Below, piece after piece: positions 24,118 through 30,026 of a DNA stretch of 33,436 nucleotides. Both the position numbers and the translations under genes were made by a program. The stretch is from Anaerolineae bacterium (GTDB taxonomy: Bacteria > Chloroflexota > Anaerolineae > Anaerolineales > Villigracilaceae), in the NCBI GenBank assembly GCA_018645405.1, contig JABGOQ010000183.1, positions 1 through 33,436 of the forward strand. Direction: 5' to 3'. Every line of letters starts with the position of its first letter. Position 1 is the stretch's first letter. The notes beneath the pieces are model-generated. The model had not been told where the DNA came from. It was given only the letters and a program-made list of their open reading frames with translations, and searched no databases.

Positions 24118-25443
24118 TTAATTTGCACCCCATTGCTCAAGATAAAACAATCCCGGCGAGAAGTGGGGGTTTAGGCGCACGGCTTCGCGCATATCGGCAA
24201 AGGCGGAGACATAATCACCCAGAGCATATTCTGCCATCGCGCGCCAGTAAAGACTTTCTTCGAGGGTTGGTTTGCTGATTGTCTCATTCAGGGTCGTGTT
24301 GGCAAGATTGATTACATCTTGATAACGTCCCGCGTAAAAATATGCCCAGTAGGGACCTGTTTGATACCACATGATGCGATAGGGGCGTTTTTCTTGTTCG
24401 AGTTCGGCGTAGAGGGCAAAGGCGTTGTCATAAGCGGCGGCGGCTTCAGCATAACGCTGTAATTTTACCAAGCTGGTACCCTTGTTGAACCAAGAGAAGA
24501 ATTCATTGAGGTCGTCAATAGGTGTTTGAATTTCACTTTCGGCGATTTCGAGGGCATGTTGATTTGCCCAGATCTCATCTTGCCAGAGACCAAGCAGGCT
24601 GTGAATTTCCTGCTCGCGCTCGGATGGATAGACGACCATAAAAAGATAATTAAACCAACGCCATTCCTCTTCAAAAAGCTCATATTCGATGGGGAAGTTA
24701 GGTCCATCGTTATAGGTATCCTGGACGATAAAAAGCTCCGCGACATTATTGTAGCCGGTTACAAATTGATAGTGTCCCATCCAGCTATATTTGCCGTTGA
24801 GATCAGTTTCATAATACCCTTTTTCAACGACAACTGGAAATCCAGCCGCTATGAAACGCTTGAGCAAATCTAGCTCTCCACCATAGAGCCATAATGCACT
24901 ATATCCGTTCTGTTCGCTGGCAAAATCAGCCATCTCGTAAGGCATGACGTTTTTATCTGTTAGCCCGCGTTGGATGAAATCCAGATCTTCGTCATCAACG
25001 CCTGGTTTTATGGCTTTGGCGACATCATCGCGATTGCCTTCCCAGCCCCAGAATTTGAGTGCCATTGTCAAATTGGCGGGACCGCAATAGTTCCAGCGAT
25101 TGTCCTGGTCGATATAAACTATATTTGAAAGTCGCGAAATTTCAAGATAAGGCGTGGGGACAATCGTCGGCGTAAAGATTGGAATGGGCGTACTATCATT
25201 TTTTGGTGTGGCTGTGGGGGTTAGCGTTGGGGTGGATGTCGCCTGAACAGGGCTGGTCGGCATCGGAGTGGATGGTTGAAAAACAGCTTCATCTGGCGGG
25301 TTGAAATAGTATTTGATCTGTGTGCGGAGATTATCCACGCGCCAGGAAAGGCGTGAATGGATTGGCGGGAGATTATACAGCCCAGCCAAGACGACAAGAC
25401 CAAGAAGAACCCAAAGAAGGATGCGAGGGAGTTTCTTTTGCAT
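24118..25443 (-). CDS. Membrane-anchored C39-like peptidase with C-terminal TPR repeats
   Basis: 441 residues. One membrane helix at residues about 7-25 (ILLWVLLGLVVLAGLY), then an outside part with a Thr/Pro linker (60-100). A papain-like C39 domain (about 105-275) shows a full triad: Cys120 in NYCGPANL, His224 in MGHYQFVTGY, Asp242 in QDTY. The C-terminal third has tetratricopeptide repeats (WFNKGTSLVKLQRYAEAAAAYDNAF; SLYWRAMAEYALGDYVSAFADMREAVRLNP, read in parts). It should act outside the cell; the substrate is unknown. TATAAT ends 7 bp before the ATG, so the mRNA is probably leaderless. It is divergent from the pyrC leader. Confidence 0.9.
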   Translation of the reverse strand: MQKKLPRILLWVLLGLVVLAGLYNLPPIHSRLSWRVDNLRTQIKYYFNPPDEAVFQPSTPMPTSPVQATSTPTLTPTATPKNDSTPIPIFTPTIVPTPYLEISRLSNIVYIDQDNRWNYCGPANLTMALKFWGWEGNRDDVAKAIKPGVDDEDLDFIQRGLTDKNVMPYEMADFASEQNGYSALWLYGGELDLLKRFIAAGFPVVVEKGYYETDLNGKYSWMGHYQFVTGYNNVAELFIVQDTYNDGPNFPIEYELFEEEWRWFNYLFMVVYPSEREQEIHSLLGLWQDEIWANQHALEIAESEIQTPIDDLNEFFSWFNKGTSLVKLQRYAEAAAAYDNAFALYAELEQEKRPYRIMWYQTGPYWAYFYAGRYQDVINLANTTLNETISKPTLEESLYWRAMAEYALGDYVSAFADMREAVRLNPHFSPGLFYLEQWGAN

Positions 25444-25450
25444 GAGGGAG

Positions 25451-25456
25451 ATTATA
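25451..25456 (-). promoter_or_regulatory. Leaderless promoter of the C39-TPR gene
   Basis: TATAAT on the minus strand ends 7 bp before the ATG at 25443. The upstream DNA is a (GGGAATT)n repeat, so a proper -35 is not seen. Confidence 0.6.
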
Positions 25457-25462
25457 CTCTAG

Positions 25463-25481
25463 GGGAATTGGGAATTGGGAG
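25463..25481. repeat. (GGGAATT)n 7-bp repeat
   Basis: GGGAATT is tandemly repeated between the divergent C39-TPR and pyrC promoters. A related inverted arrangement (GGGAATT... CCCAATTCCC) lies at 28855-28908. Confidence 0.65.
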
Positions 25482-25489
25482 TATTCCCC

Positions 25490-25517
25490 TTGACAAATCC
25501 CCCTCATTGTATAGAAT
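25490..25517 (+). promoter_or_regulatory. Promoter of the pyrC leader/pyr region
   Basis: A perfect -35 TTGACA (25490-25495), 16-bp spacer and TAGAAT (25512-25517). The expected transcription start (about 25523-25525) is 1-3 nt before the ATG of the leader ORF. Confidence 0.8.
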
Positions 25518-25525
25518 CACGCACA

Positions 25526-25603
25526 ATGTCTAAAAAAATTCCCTACACAGAATATAAATACACCCCAGTTTGGGGAAAATCTGTTATTTCTTTTATTTAT
25601 TAG
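25526..25603 (+). CDS. Putative 25-residue pyr leader peptide (leaderless)
   Basis: An open frame of 25 codons begins MSKKIPYTEYKYTPVW and ends SFIY, with TAG at 25601-25603. It starts 8 bp after the -10 box, has no ribosome site, and would therefore be read from a leaderless transcript. Its last codons run through the T-rich tract and its stop overlaps the first bases of the terminator stem at 25602. A ribosome that reaches the stop would cover the stem and block its folding. This is what is expected of a pyrBI-type leader peptide, whose sequence itself matters little. No function beyond regulation is likely. Confidence 0.6.
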   Translation: MSKKIPYTEYKYTPVWGKSVISFIY

Positions 25604-25629
25604 AGAGCCATTCTTGGCTCTCTTTTTTT
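25563..25629 (+). promoter_or_regulatory. Candidate UTP-sensing transcription attenuator of pyrC
   Basis: In order: a 5-bp GC hairpin CCCCA-GTT-TGGGG (25563-25575), which could be a pause signal; a tract at 25581-25600 with 14 T in 20 bases; and an intrinsic terminator with 9-bp stem AGAGAGCCA / TGGCTCTCT (25602-25623), TTCT loop and 7 T (25623-25629). pyrC starts 18 bp later, with its own AAGGA. In the E. coli pyrBI and pyrE systems, low UTP slows polymerase in such a T-rich tract, letting the ribosome catch up and disrupt the terminator. The same logic fits here. A PyrR-type RNA-binding mechanism is the alternative; no anti-antiterminator helix was seen. Confidence 0.7.
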
Positions 25630-25647
25630 ATGCCTAAGGATAAATCT

Positions 25648-26724
25648 ATGCTAAAACTCCCCGGATTGATAGACCTCCACGTCCACGTTCGTGAGCCTGG
25701 TGCCACCCATAAAGAAGATTGGGATACAGCGACATCTGCCGCGCTGGCAGGCGGATTTACCACCATCTTTGCGATGCCAAATACAATGCCGCCCATTTTT
25801 GACCGCGACACCCTTGACCTTGGGCTTGCTTCCGCCAAAGAAAAAGCGCGCTGTGATTACGCTCAATTCTTGGGTGCTGGGCCTAATAACGCCAATTGGG
25901 ATGTGCATCCCGACCTCCCGCCGCGCGCTGCCGGGCTGAAGATGTATCTCGACTCCACCTTCGGCGAACTCCGCCTCGATGATATGACTTTGTGGATGCA
26001 ACACTTCGCAACCTTCCCCAAGCATCTCCCCATTGTGCTCCACGCAGAATCCCGCACAATGGCAGCGGGAATTCTCTTCGCCGAGATATATGATCGCCCG
26101 ATCCATATTGCACATCTTTCTCTGCGAGAAGAGATTCTTATTATCAAAGCAGCCAAAGAACGTGGAATCAAAGTGACTTGCGAAGTCGCACCGCATCATT
26201 TATTCATCAACAAAGACCTGACGGGCTTCCAAAACCTGTCAGGTCTTTCTGTAGGCCATCAAGAAGTCCGTCCAAGGTTAACATCACAAAAAGATGTAGA
26301 CGCTCTCTGGGATAACCTCGATATAATCGATTGCTTCGCTACCGACCATGCTCCGCATACGATAGAAGAAAAAGATAGCGATAATCCCCTGCCAGGGTTT
26401 CCCGGGCTGGAAACGGCATTGCCTCTTTTTCTAACCGCAGCAGACCGTGGACGGTTGACGGTAGACGATATTGTTGAAAAGATGTACACAAACCCAAAGA
26501 AAATCTTTAACCTCCCCGAACAGCCAGGAACGTGGATAGAAGTAGACGAAAACGCTCAGTACGAGATTCGTGGTGCGGAACACTTCTCTCGTTGCGGATG
26601 GACTCCTTTCGAAGGCTATCAAGTCAAAGGGCGTGTGACTCGGGTTGTCCTCCGAGGAAAAGATGTGTATAAAGATGGAAAGGTTTTGGCCGAAAAGGGT
26701 TTCGGTCAAAATATTCGAGATTAA
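25648..26724 (+). CDS. pyrC: Dihydroorotase, CAD-like
   Basis: The ATG at 25648 has AAGGA 7 bp upstream; the earlier ATG at 25630 lies in the terminator T run. The 358-residue enzyme closes carbamoyl-aspartate to dihydroorotate. It resembles the DHO domain of animal CAD: His11-Val-His13, Lys98 in GLKMYLDSTF (the carboxylated lysine), His132 in VLHAES, His153/156 in HIAH, Asp233 in ATDHAPH, and the C-terminal WTPFEGYQVKGRV. All metal ligands are present. Residues about 189-201 (KDLTGFQNLSGL region) are encoded by a palindromic repeat, and the loop between HHLF and EVRP is about 5 residues longer than in CAD. Its stop is 1 bp from the next ATG. Confidence 0.96.
   Translation: MLKLPGLIDLHVHVREPGATHKEDWDTATSAALAGGFTTIFAMPNTMPPIFDRDTLDLGLASAKEKARCDYAQFLGAGPNNANWDVHPDLPPRAAGLKMYLDSTFGELRLDDMTLWMQHFATFPKHLPIVLHAESRTMAAGILFAEIYDRPIHIAHLSLREEILIIKAAKERGIKVTCEVAPHHLFINKDLTGFQNLSGLSVGHQEVRPRLTSQKDVDALWDNLDIIDCFATDHAPHTIEEKDSDNPLPGFPGLETALPLFLTAADRGRLTVDDIVEKMYTNPKKIFNLPEQPGTWIEVDENAQYEIRGAEHFSRCGWTPFEGYQVKGRVTRVVLRGKDVYKDGKVLAEKGFGQNIRD
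26212..26248. repeat. Palindromic repeat embedded in the pyrC reading frame
   Basis: AAAGACCTGAC (26212-26222) pairs with GTCAGGTCTTT (26238-26248). The 33 bases at 26214-26246 match the intergenic palindrome at 9222-9254 at 30 positions, and all three differences are transitions. The frame is kept open across it. Confidence 0.85.
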
Positions 26725-26725
26725 T

Positions 26726-27070
26726 ATGCAAAATTTTACCGATGTAAAGCTTGAGATATTCATCCCACAAGAATACGCCCTCCAAATCCGTGATGAGTTA
26801 GCGAAGATTGGCGTTGGCGTGATTGGCGATTATGATCATTGCGTGGCGGTCTCCCCTGTGAAGGGATATTTCCGCCCCTTGGATGGCACAAATCCCTTTG
26901 AATGAGAAGTTGGAGAAATCAGCGAGATGGCTGAGTATAAAGTGGAGGTGAGTTGCAAACGGGAGTTGGTGAAAGATGCGCTCAAAGTGATACGAAAAAC
27001 GCATCCCTACGAAGAAGCGTTGATCAATATCATCCCCTTGGCAAATCATCTTTTTGATACGGAAAAATAA
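26726..27070 (+). pseudogene. YqfO/NIF3-associated (CutA-like, COG3323-type) small protein, interrupted by in-frame TGA
   Basis: From the ATG at 26726 the frame reads VKLEIFIPQEYALQIRDELAKIG, then DYDHCVAVSPVKGYFRPLDGTNPF, and hits TGA at 26903-26905. The same frame continues EVGEISEMAEYKVEVSCKRE and IRKTHPYEEALINIIPL to TAA at 27068. Together these match the small PII/CutA-like proteins related to the YqfO insert, where NPF-x-GEVG is continuous. The TGA stands where the family has Gly (GGA to TGA is one change). TGA is an ordinary stop here and no Cys is conserved at this place, so selenocysteine is unlikely. A second ATG at 26927 could restart a 47-residue fragment. It is 1 bp behind pyrC. 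A sequencing error is possible. Confidence 0.8.
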
Positions 27071-27080
27071 GAGATAAATT

Positions 27081-27977
27081 ATGTTGATAAGACTCAGAAA
27101 TTCTATCCTAAGAACATTGCTCAAGTTTCTTTTCAAGCGGAAATCCACTATCGAGGAAACACGCGCACGCTCAGATAAAAATATGCGCTTGATGGGAAAA
27201 CTCCCTGAAGAAATTCTTGTAGAAAAAGTGAGCATTGACAAGCTCAACGCCGAGTGGGTTTATACAGCCGAAGCAAATGAAGGTAAGGTTATTCTCTATT
27301 TGCATGGTGGTGGCTACGTGACCGGTTCAGCCGGGACGCACAGAATGCTTTGTGCCTCGCTGACCCAAAAGGTGAAGGCAAAAATATTTTTCCCCGAATA
27401 TCGCCTCGCACCGGAGTATCCTTTTCCGGCGGCATTGGAGGATGCCACCTCTGCATATCGCTGGCTATTAGCGCAGGGATTTGAAGCAGAGAATATCGTC
27501 ATTGCAGGGGATTCAGCTGGAGGAGGCTTGAGCCTCGCCACGATACAGGCATTGCGGGATGATAATAAGCCGCTTCCCGCTGGCATGATTTGCATCTCCC
27601 CGTGGACAGATTTGACGATGAGCTACGAATCCCATCGAAGCAAAGCGAACGTGGAGCCTATCTTGCGTGCCGATAGTTTAGAACTCTGGGCCTCCAGCTA
27701 TGCGGCAGATACCGACCTGCGCAACCCACTGATTTCTCCCGCATTTGCAGATTTTTCAGGTTTCCCATCAATGCTCATTCAGGTCGGCAGCGAGGAGGTT
27801 TTATTGGACGATGCTAAAGAACTTGCTAAGAAAGCAAAATTTGCAGGTGTGGATGTGACCCTCAGTATCTATGAAGGGATGTGGCATGTATGGCACGCTG
27901 CGGGTGAGTTTTTGCCCGAAAGCCGCGCGGCCTTCGAGGTGATTGGTGAATTTGTACAAGGCGTTTGGAAAGAATAG
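27081..27977 (+). CDS. Alpha/beta hydrolase, hormone-sensitive-lipase type esterase
   Basis: 298 residues. The oxyanion motif HGGG is at 75-78 and the nucleophile elbow GDSAGG has Ser145. The acid lies in SEEVLLDDA and the His in MWHVWHAAGE near the C-terminus, so the triad is complete. Such enzymes split short acyl esters; the natural substrate is unknown. There is no signal peptide, though the first 20 residues are basic and hydrophobic (LIRLRNSILRTLLKFLFKR). The gene follows the broken YqfO-like gene by 10 bp and is probably read from the pyrC promoter, but nothing ties it to pyrimidine synthesis. The ribosome site is weak. Confidence 0.93.
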   Translation: MLIRLRNSILRTLLKFLFKRKSTIEETRARSDKNMRLMGKLPEEILVEKVSIDKLNAEWVYTAEANEGKVILYLHGGGYVTGSAGTHRMLCASLTQKVKAKIFFPEYRLAPEYPFPAALEDATSAYRWLLAQGFEAENIVIAGDSAGGGLSLATIQALRDDNKPLPAGMICISPWTDLTMSYESHRSKANVEPILRADSLELWASSYAADTDLRNPLISPAFADFSGFPSMLIQVGSEEVLLDDAKELAKKAKFAGVDVTLSIYEGMWHVWHAAGEFLPESRAAFEVIGEFVQGVWKE

Positions 27978-27987
27978 AAACAAAGTA

Positions 27988-28194
27988 GATGTGCAACACA
28001 TCCAAAAACAGAGGCAATGCAGTTCTGACCTAATCCGCTCGGGGATAAATCCCCTGCTCAGAACATGGAAGCCCTACGGGCTGTAAAACAGAGGCGGATT
28101 TATCCGACTTCCATGACCTGAGGCAGGGCTTTAGCCCGCACCGCCCCCTCTGCCCCTTCGGGCATCTCCCCCAAATCCTTCGGATTTAGGGGAG
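27988..28194. repeat. Nest of seven short palindromes
   Basis: Successive hairpins: GATGTG-CAA-CACATC (27988-28002); GTTCTGA/TCAGAAC (28022-28028/28058-28064) enclosing GGGGAT-AA-ATCCCC (28041-28054); AGCCC-TAC-GGGCT (28070-28082); CGGAT-TT-ATCCG (28095-28106); GGGCT-TT-AGCCC (28126-28137); TGCCC-CTTC-GGGCA (28151-28164); and a 13-bp-arm one at 28166-28194 of the CTCCCCTAAATTC family. No ORF lies here. It separates the esterase from the lipoprotein gene. Confidence 0.8.
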
Positions 28195-28216
28195 AAAAAA
28201 GAAAAGGAAAGAAAAA

Positions 28217-28801
28217 ATGAAAAGAAAACTAATCACGCTCATCATCGCCCTGATGTTGATCCTCTCCGCGTGTGAGTTTCCGCCGACTTCGCCTCCCGAA
28301 GAGGAAGCTGAATCGCTCCCTACGAAAACCTTCACGCCAGAGCCTGAACCTTCTCAACCCGACACCGCCCCCGAAGCAGAAGAAATCGCCGAAGAACCAA
28401 CCGCTACCTTTACACCCACATCCGTCCCTTGCGTGGAATTACTCTCCCCGCTCGATCTCGCTGATTTACCCGCCGAAGGCAAAGTAATCTTCTCTTGGAC
28501 ACCGTTAGATGATGCCGAAACCTATTCCTTAAACTTCATTTTCCCAGATGGACTAACCTTGAGATTTGAAACCAATAAGACTACCAAAAACCGCTACATG
28601 GACGGTTTCTCGATGCACCCCGCCTACAACCAGAGCGGCGAACATCAATGGTACGTGACCGCTCTGAACGCCGCTAGCGAAGGGCTTTGCCAGAGTGATT
28701 TTTTCATCTTTACGAAGCCCGTTTTAGGAAACGCACCGCAAGGAGATAATGATGGAAGCGATGGCGGGCTTGGTGAAGGGCCTCCTGGCTTCGGAGACTA
28801 A
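28217..28801 (+). CDS. Lipoprotein with one FN3-like module
   Basis: 194 residues. Signal MKRKLITLIIALMLILSAC with lipobox LSAC, then a Glu/Pro/Thr-rich linker to residue 70. One beta-sandwich-like module follows (about 73-168), from CVELLSPLDLADLP through KVIFSWTPLDDAETYSLNF to WYVTALNAASEGLCQSDFFIF. It ends with a Gly/Asp-rich tail. The module has a Cys at each end, likely a disulfide. The same module occurs twice in the protein at 32624-33400. Function unknown; a cell-surface binding or structural role is likely. AAAGGAAAG precedes the start. Confidence 0.88.
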   Translation: MKRKLITLIIALMLILSACEFPPTSPPEEEAESLPTKTFTPEPEPSQPDTAPEAEEIAEEPTATFTPTSVPCVELLSPLDLADLPAEGKVIFSWTPLDDAETYSLNFIFPDGLTLRFETNKTTKNRYMDGFSMHPAYNQSGEHQWYVTALNAASEGLCQSDFFIFTKPVLGNAPQGDNDGSDGGLGEGPPGFGD

Positions 28802-28916
28802 ATCACAAGAAAATGTCATGTATAACGGTGGCAAGCCAAAAACAAGTGTGAATCGGGAGTCGGGAATTGTTTGGATGTAGAACCAACTCCCCAATCCCAA
28901 TTCCCAAATAACCAAG

Positions 28917-28955
28917 ACCAACCTTTAAACCTTCAACTTTCCAACCTTAAACTAG
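28917..28955. repeat. Seven-bp periodic AACCTT repeat before pyrB
   Basis: Degenerate units (AACCTTT, AACCTTC, AACTTTC, AACCTTA) run up to the AGGAG ribosome site of pyrB. The type is the same as at 29951-30013. The rest of the 28802-28964 gap holds GGGAATT-type repeats and no gene. Confidence 0.6.
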
Positions 28956-28964
28956 GAGACTAAT

Positions 28965-29948
28965 ATGCCCACTTCCCCCCAATCCCCCCACTTGCCCTTC
29001 GGCGATAACGTCCATTCGCCCTGGTACGGCAAAGACATGTTGAGCGTCAAAAACCTTGACCGCAAAGACCTCGAATATATCTTCGGCGTCGCCCACGAAA
29101 TGCACGGGATGGTCGACCGCGTTGGCTCCTTTGACCTGCTCAAAGGCAAGATTTTGGCGAATTTATTTTACGAGCCATCCACGCGTACGTCATCATCCTT
29201 CCACGCCGCGATGGAACGCCTTGGCGGCAGCGTCATCCCTATCAATAACGTTAAATATTCTTCCGTCTCGAAGGGCGAAAGCCTGGCCGATACCATCCGC
29301 ACGCTCGAATGCTACGCCGATGTGATCGTCCTGCGCCACCCCGAAGTTGGCTCGGCTGCCATTGCCGCTGAAGCCGCAGCTAAACCCGTCCTGAACGCGG
29401 GCGACGGCACGGGCGAACATCCCACACAGGCGCTGCTCGACCTCTTCACCATCTTCTCCGAACTCGACATTGGCGAGATCGACGGCAAGACCGTCACCAT
29501 GCTCGGCGACCTGAAATACGGGCGCACCGTCCACTCGTTGGCGCGCCTGCTAACGCTCTACGATGTCAAGCTCAACTACGTCTCGCCCGATATTCTGCGT
29601 ATGCCCAAAGAAGTCATGGACGAAGTCGCCGCCAAGGGCATCCCGCAGGCCGAGTATGCTTCGCTCGAAGAGATTTTGCCAGAAACGGATGTGCTTTATG
29701 TGACCCGCATCCAGAAAGAACGCTTTAAAGACCCCGCCAATTACGAGAAGGTGGCTGGCGAATATATTGTTGATAACAAAATGATGAAGCTCGCCAAAGA
29801 GCAAATGATCGTCATGCACCCCCTCCCCCGCGTCAACGAGATCAGCACCGATGTTGACAAAGACCCCCGCGCCGCCTATTTTCGGCAGATGGAGTATGGG
29901 CTTTATGTGAGAATGGCATTGCTGGCGATGGTTCTTGGAAAAGCATAA
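28965..29948 (+). CDS. pyrB: Aspartate carbamoyltransferase catalytic subunit
   Basis: 327 residues, slightly long for PyrB (about 310) because of an N-terminal extension. It joins carbamoyl phosphate to aspartate. The carbamoyl-phosphate site [12 protein letters not shown] lies at 68-79; [13 protein letters not shown] and [11 protein letters not shown] are also present. No regulatory subunit gene (pyrI) follows, so the enzyme probably lacks the E. coli type of allosteric control. AGGAG lies 6 bp before the ATG. Its third codon positions are richer in C than those of its neighbours. It is followed after 78 bp by pyrF. Confidence 0.97.
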   Translation: MPTSPQSPHLPFGDNVHSPWYGKDMLSVKNLDRKDLEYIFGVAHEMHGMVDRVGSFDLLKGKILANLFYEPSTRTSSSFHAAMERLGGSVIPINNVKYSSVSKGESLADTIRTLECYADVIVLRHPEVGSAAIAAEAAAKPVLNAGDGTGEHPTQALLDLFTIFSELDIGEIDGKTVTMLGDLKYGRTVHSLARLLTLYDVKLNYVSPDILRMPKEVMDEVAAKGIPQAEYASLEEILPETDVLYVTRIQKERFKDPANYEKVAGEYIVDNKMMKLAKEQMIVMHPLPRVNEISTDVDKDPRAAYFRQMEYGLYVRMALLAMVLGKA

Positions 29949-29950
29949 AG

Positions 29951-30013
29951 TTAGAAGTTCAAAGTTTAAGGTTGAATGTCTAACCTTAAACTTTAAACCT
30001 TCAACCTTAAACT
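29951..30013. repeat. Seven-bp periodic repeat with 13-bp inverted arms between pyrB and pyrF
   Basis: AAAGTTTAAGGTT (29961-29973) and AACCTTAAACTTT (29982-29994) are exact reverse complements with an 8-bp loop. The units AAGGTTN/AACCTTN recur every 7 bp. No T run follows, so it is not an obvious terminator. Confidence 0.75.
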
Positions 30014-30026
30014 CGGAAAAAATACT

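Noticed and set aside
25651..26199. Minus-strand ORF of 182 codons inside pyrC
   Set aside because: Fully antisense to conserved pyrC motifs; no independent signals.
26443..26469. Separate repeat insertion in pyrC
   Set aside because: Although similar to the pyrF repeat, these codons encode a conserved part of dihydroorotase (GRLTVDD), so they are not an insertion.
26726..27070. Selenocysteine readthrough at the in-frame TGA
   Set aside because: The family has no conserved Cys at this position, no SECIS-like hairpin was evident right after the TGA, and TGA is a regular stop for other genes here.
27988..28194. CRISPR array
   Set aside because: The palindromes differ from each other and are not regularly spaced; no direct repeat with spacers and no cas genes.
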